Below, one piece after another: positions 8,669 to 18,700 of a stretch of 64,000 nt of DNA (position 1 is the stretch's first letter; the number at the start of each line of letters is the position of its first letter). The stretch is from Planctomycetia bacterium (lineage in GTDB: Bacteria; Planctomycetota; Planctomycetia; Gemmatales; HRBIN36). The position numbers and the translations under genes are program-made. The DNA lies in NCBI GenBank assembly GCA_016795155.1, contig JAEUIE010000068.1:1-64000 (forward strand), given 5' to 3'. The notes under the pieces were generated by a model. The model searched no databases. It was not told the origin of the DNA and worked only from the letters and a program-made list of their open reading frames with translations.

Positions 8669-10201
8669 ATGCGCACTGTAAGTTCCATTCTGTTCATACT
8701 GTTGTTGCTACAGAACTCGTATGCGCAAAGTGCTCCCAATCTTGAACTGGCGTTGCCTCCTCAGACCCCGCCACCTGCCATTTCTTTTGATACTCAGCCT
8801 GCTCCAGTACAGGTAGTTTCAGGCAGCCAGGAAGCAGTGGCTTCAGGTTCCAAGGTGAGGGTGATCAGACAAACCAGCATACGTAGCGGCCCGAATGATC
8901 TCCTTTACAGTTGTGGTACACTAACAGCAGATATGTGGGTTGAGATCCTCGAAATTCCCAGAAATGGAACGGAATACACACCTATTGCTGCTCCGGACAA
9001 TTGTTACTCACTTATTCCATCCAGCACTATATTTCATGACTGGTTCAAGCCAAAAGACTTGCTCACAAAACCGCAGCATACCAAAAAGCCTGCAGAAACA
9101 TTGATTGATGGTGAACCAGTTGATGGTAATTACATCTCATCGGGCTACACCTTGCCCAAGGGCAGCATTGTGACAGTTCTCAATGAGAAAACGATCAAAG
9201 TTCATGGCCAAGCTGTCAAACACTGTGTCATCCGCACTGGTGGCAAGGAAAAACGTTATGTAAAGACAGCAGATTTGGAGGGGGTAACACCCGCAGCACC
9301 ACCCGTGAAATTCAGTTTGCCTGACAGTCCACTGCATCAGCCACCACCTCAACAGAACTCGCAAAACATGTGGCCTGGCAACCAACCCGTGGTATCAGCC
9401 AATCTGGTATCTGAACAGTTATCTCCCGTTCTGGCAGGTGAAGTGCAGGCTGCAGACCAGGCGTATCATCAGGGCATGCGTACCGGTACATGGGAGGATG
9501 CCCGAACAAGATATCAGAGGTTGTTGAACGCGGATGTATTAAGTGTCCGAATTCTGGCGAAGAATCGACTGGAGTTTATCCGTCAGGGACAGATCAATCC
9601 CGCCATGTTTACCGTATCGCATTCACCTCGGCAGGGAAGTGTTCCCTATCAGATGAGCAGTAAAGAACCTTGGATACCTGGCGCCGCACCGGCACCAACT
9701 CGTATGCCTGCAGTAGCTACTGCTCAGCCTGCACCTGTTAAAGATGTGACTATTCGGTCCACACAGCCTGCAGTCCCGGTACAACAAACCGTACCGGCAA
9801 AGCAGCCAGCATACCAGCCAATACAAATTCCAACCTATCAGGATCAGTCAGCAACTCGACAACCAGCCACACAGGTGGTGAAACCAACAGCTGCAACGCC
9901 TGCTGCTAACACGCCACCAATACAACCAAAGCAAACTGCTCAACCAGTCAATTCACAGCGGATTCGACAGGTAGGCAAACTGCATCGTGCCATCCAATAT
10001 TACGGACCGAATCAACTCTATTACCTGACCAACAGTCAGGGCTTTCTGACTCATTATGTGCGTGGAACAGGTAGCATCAGCCAACAATTGCAAAGTTACG
10101 TTGGAAAAAACATCGAAGTGACAGGAATTGTGATTCAGGCAAGCATTGATGGTCAAATGAAGCCGCAGATCAATGTAGAACAAGTCAAAGCTCTGCAGTG
10201 A
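8669..10201 (+). CDS. Exported protein with SH3-like N-terminal part and Pro/Gln/Thr-rich linker
   Basis: 510 residues. The start at 8669 has AAAGGG upstream and opens a clear signal peptide (cleavage near SYAQ-SAP); a GTG at 8609 gives an unlikely leader. Residues about 45-115 resemble a bacterial SH3 fold (VRVIRQTSIRSGP). Residues about 320-430 are low-complexity Pro/Gln/Ala/Thr. The last ~80 residues (from IRQVGKLHR to the end) look like a small beta-barrel/OB-like domain ending VGKNIEVTGIVIQ. Such proteins are common in planctomycetes and are thought to be envelope-associated; no function is assigned. Confidence 0.7.
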   Translation: MRTVSSILFILLLLQNSYAQSAPNLELALPPQTPPPAISFDTQPAPVQVVSGSQEAVASGSKVRVIRQTSIRSGPNDLLYSCGTLTADMWVEILEIPRNGTEYTPIAAPDNCYSLIPSSTIFHDWFKPKDLLTKPQHTKKPAETLIDGEPVDGNYISSGYTLPKGSIVTVLNEKTIKVHGQAVKHCVIRTGGKEKRYVKTADLEGVTPAAPPVKFSLPDSPLHQPPPQQNSQNMWPGNQPVVSANLVSEQLSPVLAGEVQAADQAYHQGMRTGTWEDARTRYQRLLNADVLSVRILAKNRLEFIRQGQINPAMFTVSHSPRQGSVPYQMSSKEPWIPGAAPAPTRMPAVATAQPAPVKDVTIRSTQPAVPVQQTVPAKQPAYQPIQIPTYQDQSATRQPATQVVKPTAATPAANTPPIQPKQTAQPVNSQRIRQVGKLHRAIQYYGPNQLYYLTNSQGFLTHYVRGTGSISQQLQSYVGKNIEVTGIVIQASIDGQMKPQINVEQVKALQ

Positions 10202-10206
10202 TGGGA

Positions 10207-10683
10207 TTAAGTCAAGCACTCGATCCAAGGCTGCATTGCAGGATATTTCTGAATCAACGAGGCTTTCTCTGCCAATTCGCAATCAGCAAACTCGAAACCG
10301 GGTGCAACCGTGCAGCCCATCAAGGCCCAGCTTCCACCAGGCTCCAGTCGTGCACCTTGCCAGGTTTGCCCGGGAATAACAACCTGACATACTTCATTAT
10401 CCAGCAGATTGTGTCCCAGGATGTTAATAGTGCTGGTTGCATCAGGATGCAACAACACCAGCTCAACACTATCGCCTGAGTAGAAATGCCAGATTTCATC
10501 GCTCTTGAGCCGATGAAAGCGCGAGAATGTGTTAGCGGTCAGCAAATAGTAAATGGCAGTGCAGATATTGCGTTGACCTGTCAGCTCAGCGGCACGGTAT
10601 GTTTCAATGTAAAACCCACCTTCACCTGGAAGGGGCTTCATTCCCAGATAGTCAATCACTTGTTGTGCAGAGATGGACTTCAT
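10207..10683 (-). CDS. DUF985 (Cupin_5) family protein
   Basis: 158 residues. It matches the DUF985 cupin family: an N-terminal LGMKPLPGEGGFYIETYR segment, TAIYYLL, FHRLKSDEIWHFYSG (first cupin motif with metal-ligand His/Glu) and VIPGQTWQGARLEPG. The family is a small single-domain cupin of unknown substrate. The ATG at 10683 overlaps the stop of the upstream gene as ATGA, so the two are translationally coupled. The gene ends 5 bases from the convergent exported protein. Confidence 0.88.
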   Translation of the reverse strand: MKSISAQQVIDYLGMKPLPGEGGFYIETYRAAELTGQRNICTAIYYLLTANTFSRFHRLKSDEIWHFYSGDSVELVLLHPDATSTINILGHNLLDNEVCQVVIPGQTWQGARLEPGGSWALMGCTVAPGFEFADCELAEKASLIQKYPAMQPWIECLT

Positions 10684-11324
10684 CGTAACCAATTGATCCA
10701 GGCTAGATAGGCACTGACTACACAAAGTGATACGCCGATCAGTCCGAGTAGGAATTTTATTCCCGGCCGACGCAGTATAGGCATCCAGTATCCAAAGGTA
10801 CTGTCAAAGAGCCAGGTGATGTTCCACAAGAGATAAAACAGCCAGGATCGATTCGGTTTTATCGATGAGATTGCTGAAACAGTTGGTTCGGGAACAACCT
10901 CTTGTGAATAACTACCTTGGATAATTTCGATCTTTGGTCCATTGCCTGGATTTGAAGGCAAGGGTTCGTCTTCCAGCCAGGGGATTTCTTCTGTTCGCAA
11001 CGTAGGAGTTACTGGTGGTATCTCAATGGACAACGCTGCTTCCGGTTTCGGATCCTGATGTGCAGAAAGCGTTTGTATGACATCCAGCGAAGGAGAACCA
11101 CTATTATTAGTGGGTAGATCAGTCTGGAGTTCCTCTGGATCATCTTCTGTGATTTTGAGAATGACACGTTGATCTGATTGGCTTTTCTCGGTTGATAGTG
11201 AACTATTGATGGGTATTACCGATGGTGCACTACGGGCTGAATCAATGGGCAGTTTCAGCAACTTGTCCAGCAGCTGATCCAGTTCATCAATCTGTTCATT
11301 CAGTCCCGTGGCCCGGCTTGGCAC
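10680..11324 (-). CDS. Membrane-anchored acidic protein, unknown function
   Basis: 214 residues starting with GTG at 11324, supported by GGAGGAG seven bases upstream. The N-terminal ~140 residues are acidic, Pro/Ser/Glu-rich and probably disordered, apart from a short helix (DELDQLLDKLLKL). The C-terminus has two hydrophobic segments (SWLFYLLWNITWLF and FLLGLIGVSLCVVSAYLAW), so it is likely anchored by its tail. The stop overlaps the cupin start (ATGA). The family is not recognised; the coupling hints that the two products work together. Confidence 0.6.
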   Translation of the reverse strand: MPSRATGLNEQIDELDQLLDKLLKLPIDSARSAPSVIPINSSLSTEKSQSDQRVILKITEDDPEELQTDLPTNNSGSPSLDVIQTLSAHQDPKPEAALSIEIPPVTPTLRTEEIPWLEDEPLPSNPGNGPKIEIIQGSYSQEVVPEPTVSAISSIKPNRSWLFYLLWNITWLFDSTFGYWMPILRRPGIKFLLGLIGVSLCVVSAYLAWINWLR

Positions 11325-11472
11325 CCTGGCTCCTCCATGAGTTGCATGACTTTAGCACAGGTTGAAAAAGACGGAAAGGTCGAGATGTTCAATTCAGGGA
11401 ACCATCATGCCAATCAGGTTGTCTGGCATATGCTGATAGTCTCAACCGATTTCAAAACACGTTGTAAGTATC

Positions 11473-13221
11473 ATGAATCTGGCCAAGTTACTTCAGGATC
11501 GATTTCAAGCAGCTACCTCCAATTGGAAGGAACAGAATGTTGCCTCCGCGACCATTAAGCCCACCAAGGATCCCAAGTTTGGCGACTATCAGGCCAATGT
11601 AGCCATGATCCTGGCTAAACAGCTTGGAAAAAAACCGCAGGAAATGGCGCGTGAAATTATTGCGAAAACCGATGCTTCAGGGTTGGAATCATTAGAAGTA
11701 GCTGGGCCTGGCTTCATCAACATTCGATTTTCCAACGAGTTCCTTGCCAGCCAGATTCGGTTGCTTGTGAAGGATAAACGGGTTGGAGTGGAATCTGCGA
11801 TACATCCCCAGACTTTTGTAGTGGATTACAGTTCGCCTAATGTTGCCAAGCCCATGCATGTCGGGCATTTGCGCAGTTCGATCATTGGTGACAGTCTGGC
11901 TCGCTTGCTCCGGTTCATGGGGCACACTGTAATTACCGATAACCATCTGGGTGACTGGGGCACCCAGTTTGGCATGTTAATTTATGGCTGGAAGCATTTC
12001 CTGGATGAAGAGTCTCTCAAAAAAGACCCCGTGGATGAGATGGTCAGGCTCTATGTCAAGGTTAGGCAGTTGATCAGTGCAGAGGGTGCTGACGATGAAG
12101 ACGAAGAGAAAGGGGGTTCAAACGTAGCACAGGCCTGTCGACTAGAGACGGCAAAATTGCATCAAGGCGATGCAGAAAATGTCGCCCTGTGGAATCGCAT
12201 GATGCCTTGGTGTATTGCAGAGTTGGATCGAGTTTATCGACGATTGGGCATTATGCCTTTTGATCACATACTGGGAGAAAGCTACTACAACTCTGTACTG
12301 GCTGAAGTGGTTAGCGATTTAAGAAAGAAAGGACTGGTTCAGGAGAGCAAGGGCGCACAGGTTATCTTTCATGGAGAGAATGAACCACCCAGCATAGTGC
12401 AGAAGGGCGATGGAGCATTCACCTACACCACGACAGACCTGGCAACCATTCGCCATCGAGTGAATCACTTTCATGCCAATGTGATTTTGTATGTCGTTGA
12501 TTTTCGTCAGTCGCTGCACTTCCAGCACCTGTTCGAGATTGCTCGACAGTGGGGTTATACTTCAATCGAATTAGAGCATATCTCGTTCGGCTCAGTTCTG
12601 GGACAAGATGGTAAACCGATCAAAACTCGAGAAGGTGGTGCAATTGAACTGGGTGCATTGCTGGAAGAAGCAGTGCAGCGGGCAAGGAAAATTGTGGATG
12701 AAAACAGTCCGAATCTTGCAGAAACAGAAAGAGAGCAAATTGCTGAAGCAGTGGGCATCGGTGCAGTGAAGTATGCCGATTTGTCCCAGAATCGAGGCAC
12801 CGATTACATCTTCAGTTGGGAAAAGATGTTGGCCATGCAGGGCAACACCGGGGCTTACATGCAGTATGCATATGCCCGTATTCGTTCGATTTTCCGCAAA
12901 GCAGGGGTTACTTCTGAAAATATTCAAGGAAGCGATGTTTCCATAGTACTTGATACACCTGCAGAACGGAATCTGGCATTAACAGTATTGAGATTTCCAG
13001 AAGCCCTGGAGGCTGCGGTAGCAGAATACAAACCGAATGCCATCACCAGTTATCTGTGGGATCTGGCGAGTGCATTCAGTGTGTTTTTTGACAAATGCAG
13101 TGTGGTAAAAGCCGAAACGGAAGCATTGAGGCAATCGCGGTTGGCATTATGCGATGTGACTGCCAGAGTTCTCCAGCAGGGATTGCAGCTACTGGGGATC
13201 GAAACCATCGAACAGATGTGA
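11473..13221 (+). CDS. argS: Arginine--tRNA ligase
   Basis: 582 residues, class Ic aminoacyl-tRNA synthetase. The N-terminal Add1 domain for the tRNA D-loop (about 1-100) is followed by SSPNVAKPMHVGHLRS with the HxGH signature, the ArgRS-type GSVLGQDGKPIKTREG in place of a KMSKS loop, and the DALR anticodon-binding domain (about 460-582). It charges tRNA-Arg in the cytoplasm. It is divergent from the membrane-anchored protein. Its TGA stop directly abuts the stop of the convergent GGDEF gene with no base between. Confidence 0.97.
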   Translation: MNLAKLLQDRFQAATSNWKEQNVASATIKPTKDPKFGDYQANVAMILAKQLGKKPQEMAREIIAKTDASGLESLEVAGPGFINIRFSNEFLASQIRLLVKDKRVGVESAIHPQTFVVDYSSPNVAKPMHVGHLRSSIIGDSLARLLRFMGHTVITDNHLGDWGTQFGMLIYGWKHFLDEESLKKDPVDEMVRLYVKVRQLISAEGADDEDEEKGGSNVAQACRLETAKLHQGDAENVALWNRMMPWCIAELDRVYRRLGIMPFDHILGESYYNSVLAEVVSDLRKKGLVQESKGAQVIFHGENEPPSIVQKGDGAFTYTTTDLATIRHRVNHFHANVILYVVDFRQSLHFQHLFEIARQWGYTSIELEHISFGSVLGQDGKPIKTREGGAIELGALLEEAVQRARKIVDENSPNLAETEREQIAEAVGIGAVKYADLSQNRGTDYIFSWEKMLAMQGNTGAYMQYAYARIRSIFRKAGVTSENIQGSDVSIVLDTPAERNLALTVLRFPEALEAAVAEYKPNAITSYLWDLASAFSVFFDKCSVVKAETEALRQSRLALCDVTARVLQQGLQLLGIETIEQM

Positions 13222-14424
13222 TTACATCAAGCCATTCATCGGTGATTTTATTGAAGGCATGATTTTGGTTTCACTGGTTGCCTTCTCAGATTCATCCATG
13301 GAATCGAGCATGATGGTTTCGTTGACACCGCAATCCGCCACGACTCTATTGCGGCCCAGGTACTTGGCCTGGTAGAGATTGCGATCTGCAATGCGTAACA
13401 GTTTTTGAGCTGTGTCCATATCCGGACAAAGTGTCGATACCCCAAAACTGGCTGTCATTGTGATAGACTGATCGCCCAATTGTAGTGGATGTCGTTCAAC
13501 GTGATCTCTCAATCTATGGCAGAATGCTTCCGCGCCTGCCAGATCGGTATGGGGAAGAATCAGCAGGAATTCTTCTCCGCCAAAGCGCCCGATCAAATCG
13601 CTTTCACGCAATTTGGAGCGGAACAGATCGGCAATAGTTTGTAATGCACGGTCACCGGCCAGGTGTCCGAAGGTATCGTTAATGCGTTTGAAATGATCAA
13701 TGTCAGCCAGCACGATGGAAAGTGACATGTCATAACGCAAGCCACGCGATATCTCTTCTTCCATGCGGGAAACAATGTGCCGGCGATTGAAATAGCCAGT
13801 GAGTTCGTCGGTGTGAGAGAGTTTCCAGAGTTGCTGATTGAGCATCTCCAGTTCCTGGTTTCGTTGTCTGAGCAACTCCACGGTGCGTGAAAATTCACGT
13901 TCCAGTTGTTTCCGCTGTACTGCATTCTTGATGGAACGATGAAGACAATTGGGATCATGCTGAACTTGATCAAACAGCAGATAATCTGATGCGCCTTCCT
14001 GTAATGCATATACCGCTGCTGATTGGTCTTCCTCGCGTGCCAGGATGATAAAAGCCTGTTCTGTCTGAAATCGCTGCAGGTGACGCATACTCATGACAGC
14101 TTCCTGGCGTACATGACCATACGGAATAATGCTTTCGAGGATGACAACATCCGGCCTACAGCGTCTGGACAGTTCACTGGCTGAATCCAGATCATTTGCC
14201 TCATAGACCTGGCAACGAAACAGGGAAGATCGATGCAGTGAATTGTTAATCAGAGAACGTTCAGCACTGTTTTCACTTACGACTACGATACTGAGATCAT
14301 CAAGATGGCTGTTCTTCTGTAAGTTTGAAGCCAAAGCCGGTGCTGGGGATTTGTCGAGAGACAATCCTGCTGAGGATTCCAATTGAGCAAAAGGAATAAA
14401 ACTCGGAGTCGCCAATTCAATCAT
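13222..14424 (-). CDS. Diguanylate cyclase with degenerate receiver domain
   Basis: 400 residues. Residues about 44-165 fold like a response-regulator receiver, but the acidic pair is Ser50-Glu51, the phosphoacceptor is Glu97 (RPDVVILE), the switch Thr is Ala and the conserved Lys is missing. A coiled-coil linker (about 170-200) leads to a GGDEF domain with active-site GGEEF (282-286) and an inhibitory RxxD site, RESD (273-276). It should make c-di-GMP from two GTP and be product-inhibited. Because the receiver cannot be phosphorylated normally, control is probably by protein binding. No histidine kinase is adjacent. Confidence 0.92.
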   Translation of the reverse strand: MIELATPSFIPFAQLESSAGLSLDKSPAPALASNLQKNSHLDDLSIVVVSENSAERSLINNSLHRSSLFRCQVYEANDLDSASELSRRCRPDVVILESIIPYGHVRQEAVMSMRHLQRFQTEQAFIILAREEDQSAAVYALQEGASDYLLFDQVQHDPNCLHRSIKNAVQRKQLEREFSRTVELLRQRNQELEMLNQQLWKLSHTDELTGYFNRRHIVSRMEEEISRGLRYDMSLSIVLADIDHFKRINDTFGHLAGDRALQTIADLFRSKLRESDLIGRFGGEEFLLILPHTDLAGAEAFCHRLRDHVERHPLQLGDQSITMTASFGVSTLCPDMDTAQKLLRIADRNLYQAKYLGRNRVVADCGVNETIMLDSMDESEKATSETKIMPSIKSPMNGLM

Positions 14425-14643
14425 CTCTTCACGCCTTGTGCTTTCCTCTCAGCCTCTTCGCTGACGAGGTGACTATCCATGTCTAACCGTTATTCTGTAA
14501 AAATAGTTCAGATTCAACTAAAAGGGAAATAAAGACTTTAAATATTACCCTGAATAACGATCAATAAGGCTGCGTAGATACAGTGAATTAGGCTAAGTAG
14601 GTAGATTCAGTAAGGGTTTACTTGAATTCAGGTACGGCAAGAA

Positions 14644-15657
14644 TTAGGAAATATGAAATACAGAACTCTTCATTTTCCCACCCGTCATTTCACACTTGCG
14701 CCAGCTGCTGTTATCGTTGAGTGGCAACCAGCGACGATCCTGTTCACGAAAGAACATGTCTTTATCCTGCTGGTAGTAGAGTTGCAGTCCATCCACTTCG
14801 ATTATGTTTAGGATTTCATTGGTATGGTAACGTGTCTGGTCATAATCGGTTAATGCTCGCTGCCCCATTTCCGAATAGAACTCGTTTAACATGAGTAGCA
14901 AATGGTGGAGTGAGTTATCCAACTCTGTTGCATGAAGTCCAATTTCTTGTGCTGTTTTCAAAATGATGGGATATGAATGACTTGGGTAGCCCGAATTGAG
15001 TTTCTGAGCAATGGTGGATATCTTTATTTTGTCTTTCAAATGGTAAGCAAGAATTTCTTCACACAACATGATGGAAAGCGATTCGGCACGATCAACTGCT
15101 CCAATGACTAGCGGGTGAACATACTGATACAGATACTGGTAAGGATTGCTCCCTTCCTTGTCCTTTTGTTCTCGCCAGGATCGAATGACTCGTGTCAACT
15201 CATCCAGGCTGACACTCACCAGGCTGTTATCACGATCAATGGGTGAAAGTGCATGAGTTAAGGATGTGTCGACTGCAGTGAGATAGGCCATCGGACCCAT
15301 GCGAATTTCATCAGCGCCGATAGCCAGCATGGTCGCTGCTGAGGCACATTCCAGCGGCACCAGTGCTATGATCTTTTTGCAGTATTGCCGGAGCATGTTG
15401 ACAATACGCAAAGATGATTTGCCATTACCACCATCCGACTTGATGAAAAGGTAAAGAGTTTCTGTCTTTTTGACTTTCTGAAGCATTTCATAAATAGCAA
15501 TGACATCATTGCCACAGATGGAGCCGTTATTGCCATTCCAGTAGCTGACGAATACGCCATCAATGATCTTGCTGATCTGCTTGATGACATTCTGAGTCTT
15601 GGGGAACAACACAGGAGGTTGTTTCAGTGCAATGGCTGAGGCTTTGTTTGATTTCAT
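14644..15657 (-). CDS. ClpP/SppA-like proteinase of the serine dehydrogenase proteinase (SDH) family
   Basis: 337 residues. The middle part (about 35-130) shows the ClpP/crotonase-like core of the SDH proteinase family: LYLFIKSDGGNGKSS, then KKIIALVPLECASAATMLA with the probable nucleophile Ser, then GADEIRMGPMAYLTAVD. The C-terminal ~90 residues are less conserved. No signal peptide or membrane segment is seen. It lies 46 bases downstream of dnaE on the same strand and may share its transcript. The substrate is unknown. A 219-base gap with no recognised motif separates it from the GGDEF gene. Confidence 0.72.
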   Translation of the reverse strand: MKSNKASAIALKQPPVLFPKTQNVIKQISKIIDGVFVSYWNGNNGSICGNDVIAIYEMLQKVKKTETLYLFIKSDGGNGKSSLRIVNMLRQYCKKIIALVPLECASAATMLAIGADEIRMGPMAYLTAVDTSLTHALSPIDRDNSLVSVSLDELTRVIRSWREQKDKEGSNPYQYLYQYVHPLVIGAVDRAESLSIMLCEEILAYHLKDKIKISTIAQKLNSGYPSHSYPIILKTAQEIGLHATELDNSLHHLLLMLNEFYSEMGQRALTDYDQTRYHTNEILNIIEVDGLQLYYQQDKDMFFREQDRRWLPLNDNSSWRKCEMTGGKMKSSVFHIS

Positions 15658-15703
15658 CTTCAGGCTCGTAATTTAGATTGATCTTGTAAGCTGGAAAGTT
15701 TTT

Positions 15704-18700
15704 TCAACCAGCAGAAATGTGCACGCTTCGTTCGCCCACCAGCAGTTTGAGGTCATCCATGGCGAGGCGGTCAAGATCGATACGGTAGTCAGCACCTAAT
15801 TGAAACACAGCACGATTTCCGACCAATGATTGCACTTCAATCATGACAGGCGTGGTGCCTTGGGTTCGTTTCAGCATCGTACCCAGTTGACTGATCAACT
15901 GAGTGTCATGCATGCCTTCTTCCAGAATAATTCGCAGGCTGCCACCGTTACGGGAATAGAGCCTTCCCTTATCCAGTGCAATAATTTTGTTCACGATGAG
16001 CCCAGGTTTTTCCCTGCTTCGATCTACAGTTGCTTTTACAAAACAGACTTTGTCATTCACAACATCATCTTTGTGGTTGCCGAAACTCTCCGGGAACATG
16101 ACGCATTCCATGGTTCCGGTCAAATCTTCCAGATGAAATCGTGCCATCCGTGTGTCGCCGGTGCGACTGCGTTTGGCGTTAGTGTAACGTACTTGAGTCA
16201 GCATACCGCCGATCATGACCTCAGCGCCTGCAGCCAGCTTGTCAATGTCGACCAGTCGATGACTGGCATAGGTCAGCTCCGCTTCGTGCTGTGCCAGTGG
16301 ATGGCTGGACAGGTAAAAACCGAGAGAATCACGTTCATACGTCAGTTTTTCTTTGGCAGACCAGGGATCAACGGATGGCAGTTGTCTGGGATTGGCTTGT
16401 TGTTTTGAATCCGTCGTTTCTGTATCGTCATTGAGAATATCAAAGATGCTGCCTTGGCCTCGTTTCTTGTCTTCCTGCTTGTTACTGGCTTCCTGAACTG
16501 CACCAGGCAATGCAATCATCATAGCCGCTCGGTTAGCATCCGGCGCCATGGAGTCCATCGCGCCAGCCTTGATCAGCGTTTCGATAGCAGAACGAGGCAC
16601 CAGGCGAGAGTCTACCCGCTCGCATAAATTGTAAAGATCAACAAAATGCCCTCGATGTGATCGCTCTTCAACGATAGCTTGCGCTGCTTTTCGCCCCAGG
16701 CCTCGGATTGCTACCAGCCCAAAGCGAATGCTCTTTTCACCAGCCACACTGAAATCGGCATCGCTCTGATTCACATCGGGAGGCAGTACAGTTAGACCCA
16801 TTTCCTTCGTATTGCGAATGTGTTCCGCAATCTTGTCTGTATCACCTAATTCACTGGTTAATACCGCAGCCATGAATTCTGCTGGGAAATGGGCTTTGAG
16901 ATAGGCGGTTTGATAACTCACGATGGCGTATGCTGCCGAATGGCTTTTATTGAATCCGTAACCGCCGAAGACCACGATTTGTTCGAAGACTTTCTCCGCG
17001 ACGTCTTTCTTTACTCCTCTCTTGACTGCACCTTTGATGAATTCTGCTCTGCGTTCATCAATGATATCCATCTTCTTCTTGCTGATGGCTTTGATGCAGG
17101 CATAGGCGGAAGATAATTCAATACCGCCCAGCCTGTTGAGAATCCGCATGACCTGTTCCTGGTAGACCATCACACCATGCGTTTCTTCCAGAACATCCTT
17201 CATGATGTCGTTTTCATAGACAGGCTGTTCTCTGCCGTGTTTACGATTGACGTATGAATCAACCATGCCTCCCTGGAGCGGGCCAGGGCGGTATAGCGCT
17301 GTGGATGCGATGATATCGCGAATGTTATCGGGCTTGAGTGACCGGAGCAGATTACGGATTCCTTCCGACTCAAATTGAAAGACACCCTGTGTATGGCCCG
17401 ATTGTAACAGTTTGTAAGTGGGTTCATCGTCCAGTGGCAATGCATCCAGGTCTATGGATTTGTTACGATGCTGTTGAATCAGCTTGACCGCTTTATCCAG
17501 CAGGGTAAGAGTGCGCAGCCCCAGAAAATCCATCTTCAACATGCCGACCTTTTCCAGGTCGTTCATGGTCCACTGTGTAGTAACCTGATATTCCTTTTCA
17601 GGAACTTGATCTCCCTTGTTGCCTTTTATCAGGACACGTTGAACAGGAACGAAGTCAGTAATCGGGCCATTGGCGATCACCACGCCGGCAGCGTGTGTTC
17701 CTACATTGCGATTGGTGCCTTCCAGTTTCATCGCAATGTCGAGCATTTCCTTAATGTGCAGATCCTGCTGATATTCCTTTCGTAAATCTGCTACTTTTTC
17801 CATCGATTCTTCGATTGAGATGCCCAGCGGAGCTTTCGGAATCAGGTTCGATAATGCATTAACACGATCCAACGGCACACCCAGAACACGCCCAACATCT
17901 TTAATCGCAGCACGAGCTGCCATCGTTCCAAAAGTTGCGATCTGAGCAACACTCTGTTCGCCATACTTCTGCTTAACGTACTGGATGACTTCTTCCCTGC
18001 GTTCCTGGCAGAAATCAATATCGATATCTGGCGCTTCTGCACGATTGGGATCAAGAAATCGCTCAAAGAGAAGGTCATATTTGAGTGGATCAACCTGGCT
18101 GATCTGCAGTACATAACTCAGCAACGAGCCACAGGCTGAGCCACGTGCTCCAGCGGGAATTCCTTTCTCGCGGGCAAACCTTACAAAATCCCAGACAATC
18201 AGGAAGTAACTGGCGAAACCCAGCCGGATGACCACTTCCAATTCTAGCTTCAGTCGGTCTTTGGCAGCTTTACTCGGCTTGCCATCATATCGAAATTGCA
18301 ATCCTTGCTCGGCAAGTTCACTCAGATAACTTTCAGGCTTCTGTTCTTTAGGCAAATGGAAGACGGGAAAATGTCGCTTATTGAAATCGAATTCTATTTC
18401 GCAGGAGTTGGCAATCTCCTGTGTGCGTTTGACAGCTTCCTCGTGACCAGGAAAGAGATTATACATTTCCGATGGCGTACGAATGTAAAACTGATTTGAA
18501 CCGTATCGCATGCGGTTCTCGTCACTTTTCAGTCTACCTGTATTAATGCAGAGCAAAACATCATGCGAAATGTCATCGCCTGATTTCAGATAATGTGCAT
18601 CGCACGTTGCAACCAGAGGCAGGCCCATTTTGTCAGCGAGGTCGATGGCTCGCACATTCAACTCAGCCTGGGCTTCTATGCCGTTATTCTGAATCTCGAC

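Noticed and set aside
11337-11558. Plus-strand ORF overlapping the argS start in another frame
   Set aside because: No homology and it overlaps the well-supported ArgRS N-terminus.
15830-16408. 192-codon plus-strand ORF inside dnaE
   Set aside because: Antisense to a fully conserved polymerase gene and without ribosome binding site or recognised motif.
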